From an uncultured Bacteroides sp. (lineage in GTDB: Bacteria; Bacteroidota; Bacteroidia; Bacteroidales; Bacteroidaceae): 11,922 nucleotides of DNA. Shown piece by piece: positions 1 to 8,117 of this stretch. Location: assembly GCA_900557355.1 (NCBI GenBank), contig USSR01000144.1:1-11922 (forward strand), given 5' to 3'. Numbering within the stretch: the stretch's first letter is position 1; the number at the start of each line of letters is the position of its first letter. The notes beneath the pieces were generated by a model that saw nothing but the letters and a program-made list of their open reading frames with translations, searched no databases and was not told the origin of the DNA. The position numbers and the translations under genes were made by a program.

Positions 1-676
1 TACTAGGAAGAGTGGAGAACAGCATATAGTACATGCCATTCTTCTTGAACATGGCAGGCGATTCGCCTGAGCCTTTCACATGAGCAACTTCAGCCTCTAT
101 CGAGCGGTAGTCTTCACTCAATCTGTAAACAGGCCCGTGATGAATAAGCAGATAGCCTTTGCCATCCGTATCCTGAAAAGTTCCCATATCCCAACGTTTG
201 ACGGGTTTACCGTCATAGAGCAGAGGTCCTTGCAATTTGTATTCCCCATTAATCGTTTTGCAAGTAGCGTAACCGATATAAGGGTCTTTATATCCCAAAT
301 CATCGGCATGCATATACATGACATATTCCCCGGTAGAAGGGCATTTCATCACTTTCACCCGCTCGCCTACACGGTCAGGACCCAATATACCATCGGGTTG
401 CACCGGCAACACCACTCTTTCAAATTTCCAGTTAACCAGATCATCGGAAGAGTAGCAACTGAATCCCGGAAAGGCATTACTCTTATCCGATTTATATTCT
501 CCGAACAAATAATACCGCCCACCATCTTCCACAATGCATGCACCATGTGCATTGACAATATTCCCCTGTTCGTCGAACCAAGGTATGCCGTTATAAACTA
601 CTTTTTCCGAGTCATGCGCCGAACACGCTCCCAGGCTCAATCCTATCAGGACCGCCAATAGAAAGGTACATTTCAT
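1..676 (-). CDS. GH43-family glycoside hydrolase, lipoprotein (3' end outside window)
   Basis: This partial gene reads leftwards from ATG at 676 and leaves the window after about 225 codons with no stop. The N-terminus is a lipoprotein signal (MKCTFLLAVLIGLSLGAC, lipobox LGAC with Cys18), so the enzyme is probably anchored to a membrane. The mature part begins like GH43 five-bladed propeller enzymes of the subfamily 24/34 type: a PWFDEQGNIVNAHG motif, then an RYYLFGEYKSD strand, and a later RWDMGTFQDTDGKGYLL blade. Known members of these subfamilies include exo-beta-1,3-galactosidases and arabinofuranosidases, but the subfamily and substrate are not settled here. NAHG sits where many GH43 enzymes have an Asp-Pro base motif. 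An in-frame ATG at 691 is an alternative start; 676 gives the cleaner signal peptide. The start lies only a few bases after the TAA at 698-696, so it is probably co-transcribed and translationally coupled with the upstream esterase gene. Confidence 0.82.
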   Translation of the reverse strand, partial: MKCTFLLAVLIGLSLGACSAHDSEKVVYNGIPWFDEQGNIVNAHGACIVEDGGRYYLFGEYKSDKSNAFPGFSCYSSDDLVNWKFERVVLPVQPDGILGPDRVGERVKVMKCPSTGEYVMYMHADDLGYKDPYIGYATCKTINGEYKLQGPLLYDGKPVKRWDMGTFQDTDGKGYLLIHHGPVYRLSEDYRSIEAEVAHVKGSGESPAMFKKNGMYYMLFSTLPS

Positions 677-695
677 TGTTATATCATTCATCAAA

Positions 696-974
696 TTAAA
701 AACTTATTTTTATTACTTCGCCATGCGGGTCGAAAGAGAAGATAAATTTATCTCCTGCATCCTTCACCGCCAATTCCTGCTTTCCCTGGCTTACTTTTAT
801 TTCAGACTTTCCGTTTTTACTCACTACCATTGTCAACGGCTCACAAAACAGCTTATCATCCAGTGCCAGACGAGGTGTTATCTTGAAGGAAGACTTTTTC
901 TTAGTAATATCCAGTTGTATATTTTTTCGCTCTTTCACATAAGCTGCTACTTCGCAATAGGTACCAACCCAGAT
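696..974 (-). pseudogene. Detached 3' part of the upstream esterase (end of deacetylase domain plus beta-sandwich tail)
   Basis: In the frame read from 974 to the TAA at 698-696 the translation is IWVGTYCEVAAYVKERKNI followed by about 75 residues ending in DPHGEVIKISF. The first segment looks like the last strand and helix of Bacteroidetes polysaccharide-deacetylase domains. The rest is a small beta-rich tail of the kind often found after them. The upstream gene runs into the same place in another frame and stops at 949-947, so this piece is best read as its lost C-terminus. A free-standing gene could start at GTG 938 (80 residues), but it would begin in the middle of the conserved helix and has no evident ribosome binding site, so I doubt that it is independent. 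Confidence 0.72.
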
Positions 975-2359
975 TTAAAGTGTTCCCACAATATCTCCGG
1001 AGAGGTAAAAGCATCATATCCCGTTGCAATGCCATGAATCATTGCCACTCCCCATTCACCTGCGATAGCAAGTTCCTTCACCCATTTATCTAAAGATTCG
1101 ATGGTAGATTTCGATTTATCGCCACCAATGCCATATTGTTTGGTGCGTGTACCGACTCTGTCCTTTGAACTTATCTGCAAAATATCTTCATTGTAAGCAT
1201 TGAACGGATAACAGAACGTAAGCGGTCTCTTCCCTATCCAGGCGAGAATGATGCTATCATTCTTTTCTACTTCCGTTTCCACTTCTTCCAGAGTAAGACT
1301 CTTCAAATTGGCATGCGACCAACTATGGCTGGATATTTCGTGTCCTTTATCAGACATTTCTTTCATCTGCGCCCAGGTCATACGTGTTTTACCTTGTTGT
1401 GCCGCTTCATTCTCTATTCCTTTTCCCCATATCCAGAAAGTGCCTTTGAATCCTACTTTCTCCATTTCGGGGAAAACAAGCGTGTAGTGTTCTTCCAAAC
1501 CGTCATCGAAGGTATAACTGACGGCACATTGCTTGTCATCTTTATAATCCGCTACATATACTTCCGAATCATGATGACGTACATAAGGCGCCAGTTCCGG
1601 CACAACTTTGGCAACTGCTTCCATCGCAATCTCAGCTACCACCTTTCCACCATAAATATTCAGATGGGTGTTATCAATCTTCCCTTTCGGACAGAAATCA
1701 TATTTCCCGGCTGGCACCCACATGAAAAGGCTTCTTGACTTCTCCACTCCCATGCCGACTACTAAATCATGCGTCAGTTTATTCATATCCACAAAAGGGA
1801 CATTCATTTCTTTTGCCACTCTTCGCGGTGATTCCAGATACTCTCCATGAGTGTCTACCAACGTGTTCCCTTCCATCTCATAACTGCCTTTATTCTCTGT
1901 AGCCCCTTCCGGAGGAAAATTCCGGCGTACAATCGAATTGAACAGTACCGGATAAGCTCCCTTTGCACGTGTCTCCCTTACAAACCGACGCAGGTTCTCA
2001 TCGAAAGTGCTTCCGGGAACTGTATGCAGTTTTTCTGCAGATTTCTCATCATTATGCCCGAACTGGATAAATACATAGTCTCCACTTTTTAGTTTAGAGA
2101 GTACGGTGTCCCAGCGTCCTTCATTGATAAAACTCAGTGAACTCCGGCCATTCATGGCATGATTATCCACCCGTACATCATCGGTCAGGAAGCCCGGGAG
2201 CATCTGTCCCCAGCCACGTTCAAGATTTCCATTCTTCAGACTTTTATTCGCCATGGTAGAATCACCTATCATAAAAATAGTGATTACATCCTTCTTTCCG
2301 GTAGTAAAAGCAGAAAAGAAGAGAAGTGCAAATAGTAGTTTCAGTTTCAAGTTTCTCAT
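947..2359 (-). CDS. Bimodular carbohydrate esterase: SGNH/CE12-like plus polysaccharide deacetylase (CE4-like), 3' frameshifted
   Basis: The first half (residues about 25-260) is an SGNH hydrolase of the rhamnogalacturonan acetylesterase type: GDST at 32-35 (nucleophile Ser34), NGRSS at 70-74, GHND at 101-104, and DNTH at 229-232 giving Asp229 and His232. The second half (about 275-462) is a NodB-type deacetylase: TFDDG at 283-287, the metal-site pair His345/His349 in HSWSH, and RPLTFCYPF as a degenerate third motif. Both halves would remove acetyl groups from glycans. ATG 2359 is chosen because it gives a secretion signal (MRNLKLKLLFALLFFSAF); upstream extension to 2425 adds an unlikely leader. 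The frame ends early: after EHFK (about residue 462) it reads SGLVPIAK and stops, while the expected continuation lies in another frame (974-696). The esterase half is intact and may still be active; the deacetylase half probably lacks its last strand and helix. It lies 218 bp after susD and just before the GH43 gene. Confidence 0.8.
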   Translation of the reverse strand: MRNLKLKLLFALLFFSAFTTGKKDVITIFMIGDSTMANKSLKNGNLERGWGQMLPGFLTDDVRVDNHAMNGRSSLSFINEGRWDTVLSKLKSGDYVFIQFGHNDEKSAEKLHTVPGSTFDENLRRFVRETRAKGAYPVLFNSIVRRNFPPEGATENKGSYEMEGNTLVDTHGEYLESPRRVAKEMNVPFVDMNKLTHDLVVGMGVEKSRSLFMWVPAGKYDFCPKGKIDNTHLNIYGGKVVAEIAMEAVAKVVPELAPYVRHHDSEVYVADYKDDKQCAVSYTFDDGLEEHYTLVFPEMEKVGFKGTFWIWGKGIENEAAQQGKTRMTWAQMKEMSDKGHEISSHSWSHANLKSLTLEEVETEVEKNDSIILAWIGKRPLTFCYPFNAYNEDILQISSKDRVGTRTKQYGIGGDKSKSTIESLDKWVKELAIAGEWGVAMIHGIATGYDAFTSPEILWEHFKSGLVPIAK

Positions 2360-2379
2360 GATATTATATAAAATTTCAA

Positions 2380-2387
2380 CAAAAATA
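2380..2387 (-). promoter_or_regulatory. Possible -7 element upstream of the esterase gene
   Basis: The minus strand reads TATTTTTG, which matches the Bacteroides -7 pattern TAnnTTTG. It would give a very short leader before ATG 2359. No well-spaced -33 TTTG was found (the nearest TTG is 16 bases upstream), and the region is AT-rich, so chance is a real possibility. If functional it would allow the esterase and GH43 genes to be transcribed separately from susCD. Confidence 0.25.
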
Positions 2388-2490
2388 GGGAAGAACACAA
2401 AAACAAGACATGGAGTAATGTGCAATCACCTGCATTATTGTTCAGAAAGCATGATTGTAGTCAAAAACTAACTACTACACGTCAATCAGG

Positions 2491-2523
2491 AAAGACCATT
2501 CACAATAAATGCAAATGGCCTTT
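2491..2523 (-). other. Hairpin-forming sequence between susD and the esterase gene
   Basis: On the minus strand AAAGGCCATT pairs with AATGGTCTTT (ten pairs, one of them G-U). The stem can extend by four more pairs, two of them G-U, to a five-base loop. No T-run follows, so it is not a standard intrinsic terminator. It could be an RNA processing or 3'-end stabilising structure that separates susCD levels from the downstream genes. The rest of the 218-bp gap (2360-2577) shows no gene. Confidence 0.4.
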
Positions 2524-2577
2524 CAAGTTTTACACTATCACCAGGAATACCTATTGCATAACCAAGTATCTATCACT

Positions 2578-4629
2578 CTACTTTTCTGCCGGCATATCAG
2601 CCGTAGTCGGCCAATAAGGATTCTGATAAATCGGTGAAGTCTCAATCGTTTTACCATCGGTAGATGTTATCTGGAATTGGTCAATACGTATCGGATCCAG
2701 ATAATGAGCCATTTTCCAAACGAAACCATCATAAGCCAGTTGGTTTGTTGTCTTTCTATATGGAAGCAAATACTCACTGTCAGCAGGTGAAGACACATTT
2801 GCCTTACTGGTACCATAAACAAGTGTTGTTTTACCTGCCGAATTATCATACCAACGTTCCATTGGTGTATTCCAAAGATGCATACCTTCAGGTATATAAG
2901 GCTTAACCATCAGTTGATCCATTGCTCTCCAACGACACAAATCCATCCATCGGAGTCCTTCAGATATATATTCGCAACGGCGTTCCCGACGAATATTATA
3001 CAAGGTCTTATCAACCAGAATCTTTCCGGCCGAATAAGCGCCCCAATCATTTTCAGCTTCCTTATTCATATCAGTAGCAGCAATAGTGGCATCGATATTA
3101 TCACTAACTAAAGCACGGCGGCGAAGAAGTTGCCAATACTCACGGGCTGTATTATCCAGTGTTTGATTCTTTTCGTAGCTGGCCTCCATATAGTTCAATA
3201 GAGCTTCCGAAGCACGATAGATAGGAATACCAAGGAAACATTTGTTCTGAACCAAATATTTACTATCCCAAGCGCCACCTTTACGCAATGCGTAACCGGT
3301 AGTGTAAGTATACTGCACAGCACCATCTGTAATTTTCGGATACGGCTCATCCAGCCAAATATTAGTAAGTCCCGAAACACTTTCAATCAATACATTCTTT
3401 TGTCCCGGTTCTTTCAGGAAGATAGACAAGCGACTGTCCCGATTGATACGTACATTAGCGATTGTTTTGTCTCCCATGTAGTAACCATCACCGTCGGCAT
3501 AGGTTCCATGAGCATAGATGGGCAGGCCATCAGCCATCAGGAAACTTTGTACCAAGCCACGAGTCACACCAACACCCCAGTTGCCTTCGTCCGCAGCCAA
3601 AGCAACATCATGACCGCTTCCCAATCCCTGAACATACTGACGCCACATCAACACTTCCTTCACACCCGACAAGTCTTCTTGCCCGAACATGGCAAAGTAA
3701 GGATTCTCCGCGGTAGCCAAATCTTGCTTCACAATACCCGTATTCTTTGTCAGGCTTGCTTTATACTTCTCTGCCACTTCTTTAGAAGCAGTCATCGCTT
3801 GCTCCAGAAACCAATTGATTTCATTGTCAATACTTCCACTTGGATACTGATAGCTGGCATTATAATCTTTTGTCTTACCGGGCCATCCTTCACCATTGGG
3901 GACAAATGCCGTACCTTTAAAGTATTTCAGCCATGTAGCCTCAAATAAGGCAACACGCGATTTAAGCAATAAAGCCACATCACGACTAAGACGTGTTGTT
4001 TGAAAACTCTTTCCATCCATCAATGTCGCTGCCTTATCTAAGTCCGAAAGGATGAAACGTGCTACCTCATTACGTGGCGAACGCTTGGCAGCCCCGGTCA
4101 GAATTTCCATATTATCAGTTAATGGTTCCGTTATAATAGGATAGTCTCCAAACGACTGATAACGTTTGAAATACTCTAATGCACGCAGCGTATACATTTC
4201 GCCGATGTAATGGCGAATACTACTCAATTCACCCGAAATCGTATTATCCGCCCCATTCAAGTCTTCGCCAAAGCGTGGCAAGACACTGGCAAAAAAGAAA
4301 TTCATGTGATAGATATTGGTAAAAGACCAATCACCGGAAGCATTAGGTACTCTCCATTCTCCCGTACAGAAATAGCTGGGAGCATTTGCCGCTACCTGAT
4401 TATCCGTACCCTGATCTGCGGCATAAAATCCATAAGAGTTACCGGTATTAGTAGGCAACATACTGGCATAATACTTATCCGCATAGGCTTGCAGATGTGA
4501 AGCATCCGTGAAGAAAGTTTCGGGTGCAAGTTGCGAAGTAGGTTCTCTGTCAAGGAAATCATCACATGACGCCATTGCACCACCCAAAGCCGTAGCTATC
4601 AATGCTAAAAATATATTTCTTGTTTTCAT
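2578..4629 (-). CDS. susD: SusD/RagB-family outer-membrane glycan-binding lipoprotein
   Basis: The 683-residue product starts MKTRNIFLALIATALGGAMASC, a lipoprotein signal with lipobox MASC (Cys22), followed by the DDFLDREPTSQLAPETFF segment that is the usual N-terminus of SusD proteins. The central part has the helical TPR-like features of the family (for example GEMYTLRALEYFKRYQSFGDYPII) and the C-terminal part has the RagB/SusD signature RRERRCEYISEGLRWMDLCRW. SusD proteins sit on the cell surface, bind the target glycan, and act as the lid over the SusC barrel. At 683 residues it is longer than the starch-binding prototype (about 550), which is common for SusD proteins of complex-glycan loci. 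The start is 14 bases after the susC stop, the classic paired arrangement. The glycan cannot be read from the sequence. The gene symbol is used in the sense of 'SusD-like'. Confidence 0.95.
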   Translation of the reverse strand: MKTRNIFLALIATALGGAMASCDDFLDREPTSQLAPETFFTDASHLQAYADKYYASMLPTNTGNSYGFYAADQGTDNQVAANAPSYFCTGEWRVPNASGDWSFTNIYHMNFFFASVLPRFGEDLNGADNTISGELSSIRHYIGEMYTLRALEYFKRYQSFGDYPIITEPLTDNMEILTGAAKRSPRNEVARFILSDLDKAATLMDGKSFQTTRLSRDVALLLKSRVALFEATWLKYFKGTAFVPNGEGWPGKTKDYNASYQYPSGSIDNEINWFLEQAMTASKEVAEKYKASLTKNTGIVKQDLATAENPYFAMFGQEDLSGVKEVLMWRQYVQGLGSGHDVALAADEGNWGVGVTRGLVQSFLMADGLPIYAHGTYADGDGYYMGDKTIANVRINRDSRLSIFLKEPGQKNVLIESVSGLTNIWLDEPYPKITDGAVQYTYTTGYALRKGGAWDSKYLVQNKCFLGIPIYRASEALLNYMEASYEKNQTLDNTAREYWQLLRRRALVSDNIDATIAATDMNKEAENDWGAYSAGKILVDKTLYNIRRERRCEYISEGLRWMDLCRWRAMDQLMVKPYIPEGMHLWNTPMERWYDNSAGKTTLVYGTSKANVSSPADSEYLLPYRKTTNQLAYDGFVWKMAHYLDPIRIDQFQITSTDGKTIETSPIYQNPYWPTTADMPAEK

Positions 4630-4643
4630 GATTTACTATCAAA

Positions 4644-7600
4644 TTAAAAGGTTACACTTAGACCAAACGACCAGGTGGAAGACAAGGGGTAAGCGTTGCC
4701 ACCCCAACCGCCAACACAGGTTTCAGGATCGAATATAGATGATAAGGAGGTGAACGTCAGTAAGTTTTCACCCGATACAAACACACGACAGTTGGCAATG
4801 CCTACTTTATCCAGCACAGACTTCGGTAATGAGTATCCTAACTGCAAGTTTTTCAGACGCATGTAACCGGCATTCTGCATATAACGGCTCTGAGTTTGTT
4901 GATTCTTAGATCCGAAGGTATTTCCATTCGAATTCGCAGAAGTAATGGGACGTGGATAGTAGGAGTCCAGATTGACGGGCAATTCATAACCTTCCAAACC
5001 AATAGGCTGGTCACGGAAATAATCATTATGTTGTTCCAAACCAATAGTATACCATTTGGAATAACCACCACGAACTCCCCAGAAGTAAGATGATTCACCC
5101 GGCCAGAAGTCATGTTTCAAAACGCCTTGTAAGAAGCAACGGAAATCGAATCCCTTATAACTGGCTGTCAAGTCAATACCGTAGAAATAATGCGGATTGC
5201 TATCACCCAGAATCTTCAAGTCACCATGGTCTTCCCAGGTACTGGCACCTTTACTGATTTTGCCATCACCATTCAGGTCTTTATACATGATATCTCCAGC
5301 CGCCCATTGCGAACCGATTGCATCTTGACCGCCATGAGGCAATGTGGCAAGATGGTTGTCCATCTCTTCCTGAGACTTAGCGATGCCGGCAGTCTCAAGT
5401 CCCCAGATAATACCGGTTTTCTTACCCGCCATATATGTACTGATAGAGCCTGTCTTGTTGCCGGGATAGCTGTCTATATAAGTTGTCTGGTCGGAAAGAG
5501 ACAAGGTGACGCCGTAATTCAGTCCATTGTTCAGACGATCTTTCCAAGAGAGTGAAACTTCCCAACCTCGGGTCTGAAGGTCACAGTTATTCGTGTTGGG
5601 TACAGAAATACCCAATGTGTTAGGCATCTGGTCAGCCGGGCCAACCATGTTCTTTGTATAACGTATAAAGTAGTCAGCCGAACCCGTTAAACGGTTGTTT
5701 AGTAATCCCCAATCCAGACCAATATCCCAGGTACGGACAGTCTCCCATGTCAACGCCTCACTAATCAGGCTACCAACCGAAGCCGTATTGGGCTGCATGC
5801 CATTCTGTATCCAAGTACCATTGGCAGCCCCCAAAGACATCACACGATAAGTGGGATAATAGGAACTCGTATTCTGGTTACCCAATTGCCCGTAAGAGAA
5901 ACGCAGCTTCAACTGATCCACCACTTTGGTAGCCGGAGCAAAGAACTTCTCTTGTGCAATGTTCCAACCTGCCGAGAAGGAAGGAGATAGTTGCCAGCGA
6001 CTACCCCTACGGAAACGGGAAGTACCGTCATAGCGCATATTCACTTCCAGCATATAGCGGCCCATAAAGTCATAATTCAAACGTCCGAAGAAGCCGGCAG
6101 TAGCCCATTCTCTCGAATAACCGTTCACGCCCGTAGTCTTTTCTTCACCTTTTCCGCTCAATCCGGAGGTCAAGTCAAACTCCCAGAAATCTTCATCTTC
6201 TACATACAGTCCGTATTTGGTTACATCAAAATAATGCAGTTTGAACTCTTCAGCCTGGAAACCACCCATTAGTTTGAAGTTATGCTTGTCGGCAAACGAA
6301 TGAGAATACGCAGTATAGACATTCAGGTTCAGATAATTCTCCTTTTGGTCATTCTCCTTCAAACTCGTATCTTTGCTGGTCACAATCTTGTCACCCTTCG
6401 GATCGTAGTTGTAGGCAGGGAGTGTAGCAGCCTTAGTGCTTTCTTCCTTGATGCTATAGTTAAACTCTACATTAGTGATCCAGTTCTTAACCGGCTCGAT
6501 GATGAAAGCAGCCTGATGATAGTGCCGGTCGGTCTGTTGGGTTCTTTGTCCACCTTCAGCCAATGCACGGGCATTATCATGGTTGACGTGCCCATTCTGG
6601 TCATAAATAGGCATATTCGGCCAGTTACCACGTCCCAAACCCTCATAAAACCCATCTACAAGGCTGGTGGGCCTACAGATATCATTACGAGTGAAACGGG
6701 TAGAATAATTGAACTTCAGCCAGCTTGTCAGAGTAGCATTGATTTTAGCCGTGGTGTTAAAACGCTGCAAGCTCTCTTTTCCAAACTCAACAAGCCCTCC
6801 CTGGTCCAGATAGTTGAACGAAGCATAATAAGACATCTTTTCGCTACCACCCGTGACGCTGATGTTGTGTTCCTGTGAGAATACATGGTCTTTGTACATA
6901 GCATCCCAGATATCCGTATTAGCATATCCCTGAGTCCAACGGTCTTGCCAGGCAGTCTCACTCTTGGCATCCAATCCGACCTCTCCATTCGTAAACTTTC
7001 CATTCTGGAAATCAATCATCTTCTGCATCGTTTCATCTGTGTATGCACCCTTGATACCACGATTGGCATCCGCATAATTCATCATGACGGCAAACGAATA
7101 GGAATCCATAGCTTTCGGCATATTGATAGGACTGGAAATGCGGAAGCTATTGTTGTAATTGACAGACACTTTGCCGGACTGTCCCTTCTTGGTTGTGACA
7201 AGAATCACACCAAATGGTGCGCGCGAACCATAAATACTGGAAGCGGCAGCATCCTTCAAAACAGAGATATTCTCAATATCTTGCGGATTGACCGTATTAA
7301 TGTCACCGACCATACCATCAATTAAAATCAATGGTGAACTGTTTGAACCGGAACCAATCGTACCCGTACCGCGAACGGATACACTCATATTCTTCTCCAA
7401 CTGCCCCGAACTGGTTGTTATCTTCAGTCCTGGCACCAATCCCTGCAAAGCCTGAGTTGCCGACGTCACGGGACGTGATTCTATTTCTTTTGCTGTGGCA
7501 ATGCCTACAGAACCTGTCAAGTTCACCTTCTTCTGTACACCGAAGCCCACTACCACGACTTCATCAAGCATCTCGGTATCATCTTTCAGCATTACATTGA

Positions 7601-7934
7601 TTACTTTTCCTGCAACGGCCTGCACCTCTTGCGTCTTATAACCTATATAAGAGATGACGAGCGTTGCACCGGGATTGACGGCAAGAGAGAAGTTACCATT
7701 AATATCGGTAATGATACCGTTGGAAGTTCCTTTTTCGAGTACACTGGCACCGATAACGGGTTCGCCCGTTACGTCTTTCACAACTCCCGAAACCTTCACT
7801 TGTTGTTGAACGATTTCCATACCTGCTTCATTGCTTTCGGCCATCACCGCCAGAGGATGTCCTGCAACAAGACCCGTACAAAGCAACAAGGCAGCGAGTG
7901 CCTTCCGGTTGTTTCTGATTGAATCTGATTTCAT
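4644..7934 (-). CDS. susC: SusC/RagA-family TonB-dependent outer-membrane transporter
   Basis: The 1096-residue product has a signal peptide (hydrophobic residues about 11-30, likely cleaved after AVMA at 32) and a carboxypeptidase-regulatory-like beta-sandwich at about 46-118 (VSGVVKDVTGEPVIGASV; YIGYKTQEV). A TonB-box-like DEVVVVGFG follows near 124-132, then a plug domain at about 133-251 ending LKDAAASSIYGSRAPFGV and VTTKKG. The rest is a 22-strand-type beta-barrel that ends in an aromatic residue (WSFGLSVTF), as expected for outer-membrane insertion. It would import oligosaccharides across the outer membrane using TonB energy, together with the SusD protein encoded 14 bp downstream. It is preceded by a -7-like element and a probable operator (8004-8111). 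The frame is complete with no sign of damage. The symbol means 'SusC-like'; the substrate is unknown. Confidence 0.96.
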   Translation of the reverse strand: MKSDSIRNNRKALAALLLCTGLVAGHPLAVMAESNEAGMEIVQQQVKVSGVVKDVTGEPVIGASVLEKGTSNGIITDINGNFSLAVNPGATLVISYIGYKTQEVQAVAGKVINVMLKDDTEMLDEVVVVGFGVQKKVNLTGSVGIATAKEIESRPVTSATQALQGLVPGLKITTSSGQLEKNMSVSVRGTGTIGSGSNSSPLILIDGMVGDINTVNPQDIENISVLKDAAASSIYGSRAPFGVILVTTKKGQSGKVSVNYNNSFRISSPINMPKAMDSYSFAVMMNYADANRGIKGAYTDETMQKMIDFQNGKFTNGEVGLDAKSETAWQDRWTQGYANTDIWDAMYKDHVFSQEHNISVTGGSEKMSYYASFNYLDQGGLVEFGKESLQRFNTTAKINATLTSWLKFNYSTRFTRNDICRPTSLVDGFYEGLGRGNWPNMPIYDQNGHVNHDNARALAEGGQRTQQTDRHYHQAAFIIEPVKNWITNVEFNYSIKEESTKAATLPAYNYDPKGDKIVTSKDTSLKENDQKENYLNLNVYTAYSHSFADKHNFKLMGGFQAEEFKLHYFDVTKYGLYVEDEDFWEFDLTSGLSGKGEEKTTGVNGYSREWATAGFFGRLNYDFMGRYMLEVNMRYDGTSRFRRGSRWQLSPSFSAGWNIAQEKFFAPATKVVDQLKLRFSYGQLGNQNTSSYYPTYRVMSLGAANGTWIQNGMQPNTASVGSLISEALTWETVRTWDIGLDWGLLNNRLTGSADYFIRYTKNMVGPADQMPNTLGISVPNTNNCDLQTRGWEVSLSWKDRLNNGLNYGVTLSLSDQTTYIDSYPGNKTGSISTYMAGKKTGIIWGLETAGIAKSQEEMDNHLATLPHGGQDAIGSQWAAGDIMYKDLNGDGKISKGASTWEDHGDLKILGDSNPHYFYGIDLTASYKGFDFRCFLQGVLKHDFWPGESSYFWGVRGGYSKWYTIGLEQHNDYFRDQPIGLEGYELPVNLDSYYPRPITSANSNGNTFGSKNQQTQSRYMQNAGYMRLKNLQLGYSLPKSVLDKVGIANCRVFVSGENLLTFTSLSSIFDPETCVGGWGGNAYPLSSTWSFGLSVTF

Positions 7935-8003
7935 TGTCTTTCTTTTAAATTAGATAAAAAGGGTTAATACAATCATTGTTCTTTTTCGTCGAATGAACGA
8001 TGT

Positions 8004-8012
8004 GCAAATATA
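8004..8012 (-). promoter_or_regulatory. Probable susC promoter -7 element
   Basis: The minus strand reads TATATTTGC, an exact match to the Bacteroides -7 pattern TAnnTTTGC, about 70 bases before the susC ATG. No TTTG is found at the -33 distance, which fits a promoter that needs an activator. The candidate operator lies about 50 bases further upstream. Confidence 0.5.
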
Positions 8013-8054
8013 TTAAGTCCGGAGATAAATAATGAGGGACAATTTCTCATGAAA

Positions 8055-8111
8055 GAAGGGGTAAATCGGGCAAAACACATGATAAAACGGGCATGACGAA
8101 TTTACCCCTTC
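8055..8111. promoter_or_regulatory. Candidate HTCS operator upstream of susC (palindrome with direct-repeat half-sites)
   Basis: GAAGGGGTAAAT at 8055-8066 and ATTTACCCCTTC at 8100-8111 form a perfect 12-bp inverted repeat. Between and overlapping the arms are two related half-sites in the same orientation: TAAATCGGGCAAAA at 8062-8075 and TAAAACGGGCATGA at 8083-8096, starting 21 bp apart, which is two helical turns. AraC-type DNA-binding domains, which HTCS proteins carry, commonly bind direct repeats with such spacing. The first half-site recurs exactly (14 bases, opposite orientation) upstream of the HTCS gene. The element ends seven bases beyond the GH-A stop codon and precedes the susC -7 element. 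Confidence 0.6.
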
Positions 8112-8117
8112 CTGTTT

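Noticed and set aside
80..661. Plus-strand open frame of 193 codons opposite the GH43 gene
   Set aside because: The minus strand here encodes a clear lipoprotein with GH43 motifs. The plus-strand product has no recognisable domain and is a shadow of that gene.
970..982. Programmed -1 ribosomal frameshift in the esterase gene
   Set aside because: The junction CAC TTT AAA TCT lacks a slippery heptamer in the right phase; slipping back would put TAA under the Lys tRNA. No downstream stimulatory structure was seen. Mutation is more likely.
2416..2437. Imperfect inverted repeat TAATG(T)GCA / TGCATTA
   Set aside because: The arms are short and need an unpaired base. No link to a promoter or terminator is visible.
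3400..3948. Plus-strand open frame of 182 codons inside susD
   Set aside because: It lies wholly antisense to a strongly supported SusD gene and has no family features or start signal.
6282..6878. Plus-strand open frame of 198 codons inside susC
   Set aside because: It is antisense to the SusC barrel and has no recognisable domain.
8055..8111. Palindrome as an intrinsic terminator of the GH-A gene
   Set aside because: The arms are 33 bases apart and no T-run follows on the minus strand, so a regulator site fits better.
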